Assembly: GCF_034661175.1 (NCBI RefSeq) | Contig: NZ_CP141058.1 | Location: 496,001 to 560,000, forward strand | Reading direction: 5' to 3' | DNA from: Nocardioides renjunii | GTDB taxonomy: Bacteria; Actinomycetota; Actinomycetes; Propionibacteriales; Nocardioidaceae | DNA: 64,000 bases | Part shown: in pieces, positions 27,207-35,494 of the stretch | How positions within the stretch are numbered: the stretch's first letter is position 1 | How the letters are laid out: every line of letters begins with the position of its first letter | Translations under genes and position numbers: made by a program | The notes under the pieces: model-generated | The model's database searches: none | What the model was told of the DNA's origin: nothing | What the model saw: the letters and a program-made list of their open reading frames with translations, nothing else

Positions 27207-28166
27207 ATGCACGTACGACGTCCGCTCATGGCAGTGACCGGCTTGGCGCTCGCCGCCCTGCTGGCCGGCTGCGCCGGCGACGACCTCGCCGAGGACAACG
27301 ACGACCCCACCACCTCGGGCTCCGGCTCGGGCGGCTCCGGCGAGGGCACCTCCGTGGTGATCGGCAGCCAGAGCTTCGACGAGGCAGCCCTCGTCACCGC
27401 GATGTACCAGGAGGTCCTCGAGGCCGAGGGCTACGAGGTGGAGACCCGCCTGGTCGACACCCGCCCGGTCTACCTCAACGAGATGCCCGACGCCGTCCAG
27501 ATCGCGCCGGAGTACGTCGCCGGCATCGTCGACCAGCTCAACACCGACGCCAACGGTCCCGACGCCGAGCCGCTCTCCACCAGCGACGCCCAGGAGACGA
27601 TCGACGCCGGGGCGACCCTGCTGGAGGAGAAGGGCATCACGCTCCTCGAGCCCTCGGAGGCGTTCTCCGCCAACGGCTACTTCGCCAGCCAGGAGTTCTC
27701 CGACGCCGAGGGCGTCACCAAGCTGTCCGACCTCGAGGGGCAGGCGGTCACGCTCGCCGCCGCGCCGGACTGCAAGGGCCGCACCGACTGCGAGAAGGGC
27801 CTCGTCGACACCTACGGCATCGACATCACCCTCGAGCCGCTGGGCTACGCCTCGACCGAGACGTTCCAGGCGGTGCTCGACGGTGAGGCCCAGATCGGCC
27901 AGACCAGCACGCTCGACGGCACCCTGGAGGACCAGGGCCTGCTGCTGCTCGAGGACGACAAGGGCATCCAGCCCGCGCAGAACCTCGTCCCCGCCGTGTC
28001 GTCGGAGTTCCTCGCCGACCACCCGGACGTCGAGGGCACCCTCAACGACCTGATGGCCGCGCTGGACAACGAGACGCTCGGCCAGCTGCTCGTCCAGGTC
28101 CAGATCGACCGCGAGGAGCCGGCCGCCGTCGCGCAGGAGTTCCTCGAGTCCGAAGGCCTGCTCTGA
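27207..28166 (+). CDS. Osmoprotectant-binding lipoprotein (OpuAC/OpuCC-like)
   Basis: About 319 residues. A signal peptide ends in the lipobox LLAGC, followed by a Gly/Ser/acidic linker and an OpuAC domain with GSQSFDEAALVTAMYQEVLEAEGYEVE. The motif is followed by VDTRPVYLNEMPDAVQIAPEY, matching quaternary-amine binding proteins. It captures solute outside the membrane for the two permeases. The ATG at 27207 has AGAAGG upstream; a TTG three codons earlier is unlikely. It stands 63 bases after the second permease, so it is probably in the same operon. Confidence 0.92.
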   Translation: MHVRRPLMAVTGLALAALLAGCAGDDLAEDNDDPTTSGSGSGGSGEGTSVVIGSQSFDEAALVTAMYQEVLEAEGYEVETRLVDTRPVYLNEMPDAVQIAPEYVAGIVDQLNTDANGPDAEPLSTSDAQETIDAGATLLEEKGITLLEPSEAFSANGYFASQEFSDAEGVTKLSDLEGQAVTLAAAPDCKGRTDCEKGLVDTYGIDITLEPLGYASTETFQAVLDGEAQIGQTSTLDGTLEDQGLLLLEDDKGIQPAQNLVPAVSSEFLADHPDVEGTLNDLMAALDNETLGQLLVQVQIDREEPAAVAQEFLESEGLL

Positions 28167-28193
28167 TCCCCGCCTGACCGTTCAGCCTGGCCG

Positions 28194-28277
28194 TTCACCA
28201 CGGTGTGCAGCCGCCCGGGCACGTCCCTCGATCACGTGACCGAGGGGCGTGCCCGTCGGTCTGCACACCGTGGTGAA
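28194..28277. repeat. 84-base near-perfect hairpin
   Basis: The outer arms of 17 bases, TTCACCACGGTGTGCAG (28194-28210) and its exact complement (28261-28277), enclose further pairs GGGCACG/CGTGCCC and CCCTCG/CGAGGG around a ten-base loop. It lies between the binding-protein stop and the opposing glycosyltransferase stop. It could be a bidirectional terminator or a mobile palindrome. Confidence 0.8.
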
Positions 28278-28317
28278 GCAGCACCGTCGTGAAGCAGCAG
28301 CGTCGTGAAGCAGCAGC
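28270..28317. repeat. Three tandem 16-bp units
   Basis: GTSGTGAAGCAGCASC is repeated at 28270, 28286 and 28302; the last two are identical. The array grows out of the right arm of the large hairpin, which contributes the first unit. Confidence 0.75.
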
Positions 28318-28345
28318 GCGAGGGGGAGCGGCGCCGGGGCCGAGC

Positions 28346-29458
28346 TCACACCTCGTGCTCCCGCAGCGCCAGCGCCTCGGGCGGTACGGTGCTGTCGTCG
28401 AGCACGGAGTGCGGCACCGAGAGCCGCCAGGCGCCGGTGGCGACGTCCTGCACCCGGGGTGCCGGGCCGTCGAGCGTCCCCGCCCACTCCATCAGCGAGA
28501 CCACGTCCGCGCGCCGGTCCTCGGCGACCAGCCACCCCGCCAGCCGGTGCACCGGCGGCAGCCCGCTGTGCACCAGTGAGCGCTGCCCCCACAGCTCGAG
28601 CACCCCGGCGCGCAGCAGCCGCCACCACGGGTCGGGAGCCCCCGGCACGAGCAGGAAGTAGCGCCACAGGTCGCCGGCCAGCACCCGGTCGACGAAGACC
28701 TGCTCGACCTCGGCCGAGCCGTGCGCGCGCACGGACGCCAGGGCCTGCCGCTTGGTCTCCCACCGGTCGGCGAGGTCCTCCATCGACGACGCGCGGCTCT
28801 GGGTGATCGAGCCCTCCCGGATGCGCCAGCGGTAGACCACCTCGTCGAGCACGTCGAACGACCCGTCGAGGAACGACCGGGTGGTGGTGGGCTGGTCCTC
28901 GTAGCGCAGGCCCTCGGGCCAGGCCAGGCCCGACGCGTCCCAGAAGGAGCGGCGCCACACCTTGTTCCAGGCGAAGACGTCGCCGAGGATCTCGGGCCGG
29001 TCCTCGATCCGCGCGCCCCGCAGCGGCCGGTGCAGCCGGCGCATCCACGGCGGCTCGACCAGCCGGTCACCCTCCCAGCGCACGACCGACCCGGTCGCGA
29101 AGTCGGAGCCCGACCGCTGGAGGGCCCCGACGAGGTCGGCGTACGCCGTCGGCGGCAGGACGTCGTCGGAGTCGAGGAACGCGAGGTAGTCGCCGCGCAC
29201 GTGTGCGGCGCCGAGGTTGCGGGCCGCGCCGAGGCCGCCGTTGGCCGAGTGCACGACGCTGATGCGGCTGTCCCGGCGGGCCCACTCGTCCGCGATCTCG
29301 CCGGTCCGGTCGGTCGCGCCGTCGTCGACGACCACCGCCTCCCACCGCGTGTGGGTCTGCGCCAGCAGTGAGCGGACGCAGTCGTCGAGGTAGTCCTCCA
29401 CGCCCCAGGCGGGGACCACCACGCCGAGGAGGGGAGCCCGGGAGAACAGCCGCTTCAT
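28346..29458 (-). CDS. Family 2 glycosyltransferase
   Basis: About 370 residues. GVVVPAWGVEDYLDDCVRSLLAQ, VVVDDGATDRTGEIAD and LAFLDSDDVLPP give the GT-A fold of GT2 with its DxD-like SDD metal site. The remaining C-terminal part has no clear domain. It probably adds a sugar to a cell-surface glycan in the cytoplasm. A TAGGCT box eight bases before the ATG supports the start. It is divergent from a sulfotransferase gene with a matching promoter, so the three genes at 28.3-31.6 kb probably serve one pathway. Confidence 0.85.
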   Translation of the reverse strand: MKRLFSRAPLLGVVVPAWGVEDYLDDCVRSLLAQTHTRWEAVVVDDGATDRTGEIADEWARRDSRISVVHSANGGLGAARNLGAAHVRGDYLAFLDSDDVLPPTAYADLVGALQRSGSDFATGSVVRWEGDRLVEPPWMRRLHRPLRGARIEDRPEILGDVFAWNKVWRRSFWDASGLAWPEGLRYEDQPTTTRSFLDGSFDVLDEVVYRWRIREGSITQSRASSMEDLADRWETKRQALASVRAHGSAEVEQVFVDRVLAGDLWRYFLLVPGAPDPWWRLLRAGVLELWGQRSLVHSGLPPVHRLAGWLVAEDRRADVVSLMEWAGTLDGPAPRVQDVATGAWRLSVPHSVLDDSTVPPEALALREHEV

Positions 29459-29466
29459 GTCGCGCG

Positions 29467-29472
29467 AGCCTA
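29467..29472 (-). promoter_or_regulatory. -10 box (TAGGCT) of GT2 gene
   Basis: On the minus strand TAGGCT, eight bases, ATG at 29458. Confidence 0.45.
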
Positions 29473-29504
29473 GTGGTGCGCGGCTCGGGAGCCGGGCCCG
29501 CCGG

Positions 29505-29510
29505 TAGGCT
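29505..29510 (+). promoter_or_regulatory. -10 box (TAGGCT) of sulfotransferase gene
   Basis: TAGGCT, seven bases, GTG at 29518. It uses the same hexamer as the divergent promoter 33 bases away. Confidence 0.5.
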
Positions 29511-29517
29511 GCCCGCC

Positions 29518-30615
29518 GTGACCGAGCAGCCCAGAGCGATCGACGAGATGAACCCCGACGGAGTGCCGCGGAAGGTCCTCTTCGTCGCCGGCGCCGGGCG
29601 CAGCGGCACCAGCACGCTCGCCGGCATCGTCTCCCGCCTCGGCATGCACGTCCCGCTGCCGGAGGTGCCGCCGGACGACTCCAACCCCCGCGGGTTCAGC
29701 GAGCCGCAGTGGGTCGTCGACGTCCACGACCAGTGGCTCGCCGAGGCCCTCGTGCAGGTCAGCGACTCGCGGCCCACGGCGTGGTTCGACACCGGCCGCA
29801 TCTGCAGCCGCGAGCCCGCCCGGATCCGGGTCAGCGAGTGGCTCGAGCCGCACTTCGCCGAGCACCCCGAGCTCGTCGTCAAGGACCCCCGGCTGAGCTG
29901 GTTCCTCGGCCTGTGGCGCGTCGCCGCGATCCGTACGGGCGCGACGCCGGTCTTCGCCACCATGCTCCGCCCGCCGGCCGAGGTAGTCGGCTCCAAGCAG
30001 AAGTACTACGCCAACAAGCTCGGCTCCGCGCACCTCGCGGCCAGCTGGGTCAACATGCTGCTCCACACCGAGCGGGCGACGCGGCCCGCCGAGGGCGACG
30101 GGGGGCGCGTGTTCGTCCGCTACGAGGACCTGCTCACCGACTGGGTGCGCACCAGCACGGCCCTGGGCCACGCGCTGGGGCTGCAGACGATCATCCACAC
30201 GCGCAGCGACCAGATCCGCGAGGTGCACCGCTTCATCGACCCGCACCTGCGCCGCGTCACCGCCACGCTCGACGACCTCGCCCTGCCCCGGCGCCTCCAC
30301 GAGCTGACCGGCCAGACGTGGGAGGAGCTCAACAAGCTCGCCGACGAGGGCGGCGACACCGCTCAGGCGCGCGCCACCTTCGACCAGCTCCGCGAGGAGT
30401 ACGTCGACCTCTACGAGGAGGCCGCCGCGATCAGTCGCTCGAGCTCGGTCCACGCCCGCCTGCAGGGTCGCCGGCAGGCGCTCGCCGAGTCCGCCGCCGA
30501 GGCGCCGTCGCGGTCGCTGGCCGACCGCGTGCCCCACGACGTACGCGCCGCGATCCCGCCGTCGGTGCGTCGCGGGGTCCGCAAGGCGCTCGGGCGCGAG
30601 CGGGACGACCGGTGA
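29518..30615 (+). CDS. Sulfotransferase family protein
   Basis: About 365 residues. VAGAGRSGTSTLAGIVSRLG is the PAPS-binding loop, and VVKDPRLSWFLGLW and VFVRYEDLLTDW fit the sulfotransferase fold. The C-terminal third is helical and basic. GTG at 29518 is chosen because it follows TAGGCT by seven bases and begins just before the conserved core; an in-frame extension to 29368 is antisense to the GT2 gene. It is coupled (GTGA) to another glycosyltransferase, which suggests sulfation of a glycan. The acceptor is unknown. Confidence 0.82.
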   Translation: MTEQPRAIDEMNPDGVPRKVLFVAGAGRSGTSTLAGIVSRLGMHVPLPEVPPDDSNPRGFSEPQWVVDVHDQWLAEALVQVSDSRPTAWFDTGRICSREPARIRVSEWLEPHFAEHPELVVKDPRLSWFLGLWRVAAIRTGATPVFATMLRPPAEVVGSKQKYYANKLGSAHLAASWVNMLLHTERATRPAEGDGGRVFVRYEDLLTDWVRTSTALGHALGLQTIIHTRSDQIREVHRFIDPHLRRVTATLDDLALPRRLHELTGQTWEELNKLADEGGDTAQARATFDQLREEYVDLYEEAAAISRSSSVHARLQGRRQALAESAAEAPSRSLADRVPHDVRAAIPPSVRRGVRKALGRERDDR

Positions 30616-31562
30616 CGGTCCCCATCGGCTCCGGTCACGGCCTGACCAACATCGAGGGGCACGCCGACTTCGACATCGTCTGGCCGTGGAACGAGCCCGG
30701 CGGGCTCCGCCGCGGGGCGACCGCGGTGCTGCGCGTGAAGAACGAGGCGCCGGGCCTGCGCTTCGTGCTGCCGCCGCTGCTGCGCGCCTGTGACCACGTC
30801 CTGCTCGTCGACAACGGTTCCGACGACGGCACGGGCGAGGAGGCCCTGCGGGTCGCGGCCGAGCACGGCCTCTCCGACCGGTTCACGCTGAAGGAGTACC
30901 CCTTCCAGGTGGCCCGCGCGGGTGCCGAGCACCTCGCGGTCAACGAGCGCTCGGTGCACTCCCTCGCCTACTTCTACAACTGGTGCTTCTCCCACGTCCG
31001 CACCCGCTACTCCTGGAAGTGGGACGGAGACATGGTCCTGACGACCGAGGGCGAGGTCTCGATGGCCGACCTGTCCTGGCAGGTCGGGGTGGCCGAGGCC
31101 GTCATCCGCTTCCCGCGCCACGGGCTCTACATCGAGTCCGAGAGCCGGGCCTTCCTCGACCTCGGGCTGCGCAACATCGAGGAGTGGGGCTTCCCGATGA
31201 GCCCCGACTACGTCTACACCAAGGCTCCCGAGTGGGAGATCCGCACGACCCCGGAGCGGATCGAGATGTTCGCGCTGCCGCAGGGCCTGTGCGTCGAGCT
31301 CAAGTGGCTCGACGGCGACGAGTTCGCCCACTGGACCAACCCCGAGTCGTTCGCGACCTCGATCCGCAACCGCCGCAAGCGTCGCGAGTGGCTGGTCTGG
31401 AACGCGCTGCACTCCGGCGAGGTGCCCGAGGGCGTCGTCGAGATCGTCGCGCCCGAGGGCGTGCACGTGGTCGACCACGTCACCCACGCCTGGCTGCCGC
31501 GTGCCCCGCGGCCGTTCGTCGTCGACGACCCGGACCACGCGAGGCTGCACCTGCGCGCCTGA
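30612..31562 (+). CDS. GT2-like glycosyltransferase
   Basis: About 316 residues. ATAVLRVKNEAPGLRFVLPPLL and VLLVDNGSDDGTGEEA are GT2 nucleotide-sugar motifs, and WKWDGDMVLT supplies a DxD-type site. The C-terminal part is rich in aromatic residues and unassigned. The start codon overlaps the sulfotransferase stop, so the two are made together. A role in building a surface sugar that is later sulfated is inference from context. Confidence 0.78.
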   Translation: MTVPIGSGHGLTNIEGHADFDIVWPWNEPGGLRRGATAVLRVKNEAPGLRFVLPPLLRACDHVLLVDNGSDDGTGEEALRVAAEHGLSDRFTLKEYPFQVARAGAEHLAVNERSVHSLAYFYNWCFSHVRTRYSWKWDGDMVLTTEGEVSMADLSWQVGVAEAVIRFPRHGLYIESESRAFLDLGLRNIEEWGFPMSPDYVYTKAPEWEIRTTPERIEMFALPQGLCVELKWLDGDEFAHWTNPESFATSIRNRRKRREWLVWNALHSGEVPEGVVEIVAPEGVHVVDHVTHAWLPRAPRPFVVDDPDHARLHLRA

Positions 31563-31685
31563 GGCACCGCCCGTTGCCGGGCGACTCCCCTTCCGTGACC
31601 CGGTTCACAGGCTGATCGGGCATACGGGTCCGCTGCGCGACGGTTCCACCGGTCTATGGTCCTCATGGCCTTGGTCGAGTGTGCG

Positions 31686-31704
31686 TAGTGACTTAGTTGA
31701 GTTA
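31686..31704 (+). promoter_or_regulatory. Candidate sulfur-regulon operator upstream of metQ-like gene
   Basis: TAGTGACTTAGTTGAGTTA. It closely resembles TACTGACTTACTACACTTT at 43653 before the sulfonate transporter operon. The differences are mostly paired G/C swaps. It also contains GTGACT-N6-AGTTAC, an imperfect inverted repeat. Confidence 0.5.
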
Positions 31705-31751
31705 CGGCGCGCGGACCGGGCCCACCGCCGCGTACGTCGAAAGGCTCCACC

Positions 31752-32693
31752 ATGTCCTCCGAGCTCCCCCAGATCGCGCCGCCCTCCTCGCGGCGCACGC
31801 CCCTCATCATCGGCATCGCCGTGCTGGTGGTCCTCGCCGTCGTCGCCGGCGTCCTGTGGTCGCGCGGCGGTGACGAGGCAGGCGCCGCCGGCGGCGAGGA
31901 GAACGCGAAGGTGGTGCTGGGCACCGTCGGGGCGAGCGACCCCTACTGGGAGGTGCTCGTGGACGCCGCCGCGGAGGAGGGCATCGACCTCGAGGTCAAG
32001 GACTTCGCCGACTACACCCAGCCCAACCCCGCGCTGAGCGAGGGCGAGCTGGACGTCAACCAGTTCCAGCACCTCGTCTACCTCGCGGAGTACAACGTCG
32101 CCAACGGCGACGACCTCGTCCCACTCGGCTCGACCGCGATCTACCCGCTCGGCCTCTACTCCACCAAGGTCGACTCCGTCGAGGAGATCCAGGACGGCGA
32201 CACCGTGGTCGTGCCCGACGACGACAGCAACCAGGCCCGCGCGCTGCTCATCCTCCAGTCGGCCGGCCTGATCACCCTCGAGGACGGCGGCAGCATCTAC
32301 TCCACGCTCGCCGACATCGACGAGAGCGCGTCCCGGGTCGAGGTCAAGGCCATCAAGGCCGACCTCACGCCGACCTCGCTGCCCGACGTCGCCGCGGCGA
32401 TCGTCAACAACGACTTCGTGGAGAAGGCCGGCCTGGAGTTCGAGGACGCCCTGGCCACCGACGACGCCGATGACCCCAAGGCGCTGCCGTACGTCAACGT
32501 GTTCGCGGTCCGCGCCGAGGACCGGGACGACCCCACGCTGGCCAAGCTCGTCGCGGTCTACCAGGAGACGCAGGCCGTGCTCGACGGGGTCCAGGACGTC
32601 TCCGGCGGCACCGCCGAGCTCGTCCAGGTCCCCCAGGACGAGCTCCAGGCGGCGCTCGACGAGGTCGTGGCCGACACCGAGGCCCGCCAGTAG
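31752..32693 (+). CDS. MetQ/NlpA-family substrate-binding protein with membrane anchor
   Basis: About 313 residues. The NlpA/MetQ domain (about 55-310) includes VDVNQFQH-like ELDVNQFQHLVYL, PDDDSNQARALLILQSAGLI and DVAAAIVNNDF. Unlike usual MetQ lipoproteins there is no lipobox cysteine; instead one strong N-terminal helix (PLIIGIAVLVVLAVVAGVLW) would hold it to the outer face of the membrane. It probably binds methionine or a related sulfur compound for the MetN/MetI pair downstream. GAAAGG stands seven bases before the ATG. The 189 bases upstream hold a possible sulfur operator. Confidence 0.88.
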   Translation: MSSELPQIAPPSSRRTPLIIGIAVLVVLAVVAGVLWSRGGDEAGAAGGEENAKVVLGTVGASDPYWEVLVDAAAEEGIDLEVKDFADYTQPNPALSEGELDVNQFQHLVYLAEYNVANGDDLVPLGSTAIYPLGLYSTKVDSVEEIQDGDTVVVPDDDSNQARALLILQSAGLITLEDGGSIYSTLADIDESASRVEVKAIKADLTPTSLPDVAAAIVNNDFVEKAGLEFEDALATDDADDPKALPYVNVFAVRAEDRDDPTLAKLVAVYQETQAVLDGVQDVSGGTAELVQVPQDELQAALDEVVADTEARQ

Positions 32694-32734
32694 TCCGCGG
32701 CGCCCCGCACGCCGTACGAGGAGGAGGAGCCCCG

Positions 32735-33763
32735 ATGCCGCTCGTGGAGATGACCGACGTCCACAAGACCTTCCCCGCCGCTCGCGGCGGGGCCGCGGTC
32801 GAGGCGATCCGCGGCGTCGACCTGAGCGTCGAGGCCGGCGAGATCGTCGGCATCGTGGGCTACTCCGGCGCCGGGAAGTCCACCCTCGTGCGGCTGATCA
32901 ACGCGCTCGAGACCACGACCTCAGGCAGCGTCCGCGTCGGGGGCCGCGAGGTCACCGCCCTCGGCGAGCGCGAGCTCCGCGAGGTCCGGCTGGGCATCGG
33001 GATGATCTTCCAGCAGTTCAACCTGTTCCGCTCGCGCACCGTGTGGGGCAACATCGCCTACCCACTGCAGGTGGCCGGCGTGCCGGGCGCCGAGCAGAAC
33101 AAGCGGATCTCGGACCTGCTGCACTTCGTGGGCCTCGCCGACAAGGCGCACAGCCACGTCGACGAGCTCTCCGGGGGCCAGAAGCAGCGGGTCGGCATCG
33201 CCCGCGCGCTGGCCACGAACCCGAGCCTGCTGCTCGCGGACGAGGCGACCAGCGCCCTCGACCCCGAGACCACCCAGGAGGTGCTGGCCCTCCTGCGCCG
33301 GGTCAACCGCGAGCTCGGCATCACCATCGTGGTGATCACCCACGAGATGGACGTCGTGCGCAGCCTGGCCCACCGCGTCGTCGTGATGGAGGCCGGGCGC
33401 ATCGTCGAGGAGGGGCCGGTGGTGCGGGTGCTGTCCGACCCCCAGCAGCCGGTCACGCGACGCTTCGTCGCGACCATCGTCGACGACGAGCCCGACGCCG
33501 AGGCGCTCGCCGCACTGCACGCCCGTCACGCCGGACGCTTCGTGAAGCTCGCCTTCCGCGGCGACGAGGTCCGCCAGAGCGACGTGTTCGCGGAGCTGCT
33601 GCGCCACGGCGTGCGCTTCGAGCTCGTCTACGGCGGGATCGAGGAGGTCCAGGGCGAGACGTTCGGCAACCTGACGCTGGCGCTCGAGGGCGACCCCGCT
33701 GCCGTCGATGCCGCGGTGGGCGCCGTCCGCGACCTCGTCCCGACCACGGAGCTGGCCCGATGA
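32735..33763 (+). CDS. metN: Methionine-type ABC transporter ATPase (MetN)
   Basis: About 342 residues. Walker A GYSGAGKST, signature LSGGQKQRVGIARAL, Walker B LLLADEATSALD and the H-loop VVITHEMDVV are complete. The C-terminus (about 260-342) matches the NIL ligand-sensing domain found only in MetN-type ATPases, which lets bound methionine shut down transport. A GAGGAGGAG ribosome-binding site precedes the ATG, and the stop overlaps the permease start. Confidence 0.93.
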   Translation: MPLVEMTDVHKTFPAARGGAAVEAIRGVDLSVEAGEIVGIVGYSGAGKSTLVRLINALETTTSGSVRVGGREVTALGERELREVRLGIGMIFQQFNLFRSRTVWGNIAYPLQVAGVPGAEQNKRISDLLHFVGLADKAHSHVDELSGGQKQRVGIARALATNPSLLLADEATSALDPETTQEVLALLRRVNRELGITIVVITHEMDVVRSLAHRVVVMEAGRIVEEGPVVRVLSDPQQPVTRRFVATIVDDEPDAEALAALHARHAGRFVKLAFRGDEVRQSDVFAELLRHGVRFELVYGGIEEVQGETFGNLTLALEGDPAAVDAAVGAVRDLVPTTELAR

Positions 33764-34437
33764 CCGCCCTCGCGATCGACACCAACATCGGCGAGCTCTG
33801 GCCGCTCGTGTGGCAGGCGACCTACGAGACGCTCTACATCGTCGCGCTCACCCTCGGGCTGGGCGGCCTGCTCGGCCTGCTGCTCGGCCTGGCGCTGTAC
33901 GTCACCCGCCGCGGCGGGCTCTACGCCAGCCGCCCCGCCAACGTCGTGCTCAACGTGCTGGTCAACTTCTTCCGGCCGATCCCGTTCGTCATCTTCATCG
34001 CCGCGGTGCAGCCGCTGGCGCGGGTGGTCGTCGGCACCGGCATCGGCAACCCGGCGATCATCTTCGCGCTGACGCTCGCGGCCACCTTCGGCATCAGCCG
34101 CATCGTCGAGCAGAACCTCGTCACGGTCGACCCCGGCGTCATCGAGGCGGCCCGGTCGGTCGGCGCGAGCCGCGCCCGGATCATCCGCACGGTCGTGCTG
34201 CCCGAGGCGCTGGGCCCGCTGGTGCTGGGCTACACCTTCGTCTTCGTGGCGATCGTCGACATGACCGCCGTCGCCGGCGTGGTCGGCGGCGGCGGGCTGG
34301 GCAACTTCGCCCTGCAGTACGGATTCCGTCAGTTCGACGCCGTTGTGACGTGGACGGCGGTGCTCATCATCGTCGCGCTCGTCCAGGTCGTGCAGCTGGC
34401 GGGCAACGTCCTGGCCCGCCGCGTGCTGCGGCGCTGA
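33760..34437 (+). CDS. metI: Methionine-type ABC transporter permease (MetI)
   Basis: About 225 residues with five membrane helices, coupling motif GVIEAARSVGASRARIIRTVVLPEALGP and GGGGLGNFALQYGFRQFDA. This fits MetI, which pairs as a homodimer with MetN. The ATG overlaps the metN stop (ATGA). The 157 bases after it contain no other gene. Confidence 0.93.
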   Translation: MTALAIDTNIGELWPLVWQATYETLYIVALTLGLGGLLGLLLGLALYVTRRGGLYASRPANVVLNVLVNFFRPIPFVIFIAAVQPLARVVVGTGIGNPAIIFALTLAATFGISRIVEQNLVTVDPGVIEAARSVGASRARIIRTVVLPEALGPLVLGYTFVFVAIVDMTAVAGVVGGGGLGNFALQYGFRQFDAVVTWTAVLIIVALVQVVQLAGNVLARRVLRR

Positions 34438-34594
34438 TCCCGCACGTCTGCTCCGCTCACCGGCTGTCGTGGCCCGGTCGGTCACGTGGCGTGCGTCACG
34501 CCCGCTGGCGTTCCACCACGGAATCCGCAGGCGTAGGCTCGAGGTTGATCGCAGTAGATCGGTACCCGCGAGGGACTGAAACGAAGAGGTCGAC

Positions 34595-35494
34595 ATGACG
34601 AAGCACCGCATCGGCGTGATCGGAGCAGGGCGGGTGGGCGCCGTACTGGCAGCCGCGTTCCGCGCCGCGGGCCACGAGGTCGTCGCCGCCGCCGGCGAGT
34701 CCGACGCCTCCCGTCGCCGCATCGCCGAGCTGCTGCCGGGCGTCCGCACCGCCAAGCCGACGGACGTCGCCCGTGCGAGCGACCTGCTCCTCCTGACGGT
34801 CCCCGACGACATGCTGTCCAACGTCGTCACCATGCTCGTGGCCAGCGGTGCCGTGCGGGAGGGCCAGCTCGTCGTGCACACCAGCGGACGGCACGGCCTC
34901 GCCGTCCTCGAGCCCGCCCGCGCGGCGGGCGCGACCACCATCGCGATGCACCCCGCCATGACGTTCACCGGCACCGAGGTCGACCTGCCGCGACTGTCGG
35001 GCTGCGTCTTCGGCGTGACCGCCGACGACGCCGACCGCGCCCTCACCGAGGCTCTCGTCGCCGACCTCGGCGGCCGCCCGATGTGGGTGCCGGAGTCGCG
35101 CCGCACGCTCTACCACGCAGGCCTCGCCCACGGCGCCAACCACCTCGTCACCCTCGTGGCCGAGGCGATGGAGATCCTCTCCGCCGCCGGTGCGGAGGAC
35201 CCCGCCGCCACGCTGCGGCCGCTGCTGACCGCCGCTCTCGACAACGCGCTCGAGGACGGCGACGCCGCCCTCACCGGCCCGATCGTCCGGGGCGACGTGG
35301 AGACCGTGCGCGCCCACCTCGCCGACCTCGTCGCGACGGCGCCGCAGACGCTGCCGTCCTACGTCGCGATGGCCCGCGCGACGCTCGACCGGGCCGTCAC
35401 CGACGGCCGGCTGCTGCCCATCCGGGCCGCGAAGATGCTCCGGGTCCTGCAGGCCGCCGAGGCCGGCACCCGCGCGGGCGCCGAGCACCGATGA
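34595..35494 (+). CDS. Rossmann-fold DUF2520 oxidoreductase-like protein
   Basis: About 299 residues. [23 protein letters not shown] is an NAD(P)-binding fingerprint, and a DUF2520 C-terminal domain ([21 protein letters not shown]) follows. The architecture is like ketopantoate reductase or 6-phosphogluconate dehydrogenase-type enzymes. It is coupled to panC (ATGA), as in many actinobacteria, so a part in pantothenate synthesis, perhaps as the reductase, is plausible but unproven. GAGG stands five bases before the ATG. Confidence 0.82.
   Translation: MTKHRIGVIGAGRVGAVLAAAFRAAGHEVVAAAGESDASRRRIAELLPGVRTAKPTDVARASDLLLLTVPDDMLSNVVTMLVASGAVREGQLVVHTSGRHGLAVLEPARAAGATTIAMHPAMTFTGTEVDLPRLSGCVFGVTADDADRALTEALVADLGGRPMWVPESRRTLYHAGLAHGANHLVTLVAEAMEILSAAGAEDPAATLRPLLTAALDNALEDGDAALTGPIVRGDVETVRAHLADLVATAPQTLPSYVAMARATLDRAVTDGRLLPIRAAKMLRVLQAAEAGTRAGAEHR

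Noticed and set aside
31563..31751. SAM riboswitch before the Met-type transporter
   Set aside because: No SAM-I, SAM-II or SAM-IV core could be recognised by eye; the region is better explained by a promoter and the shared sulfur motif. A covariance search would be decisive.
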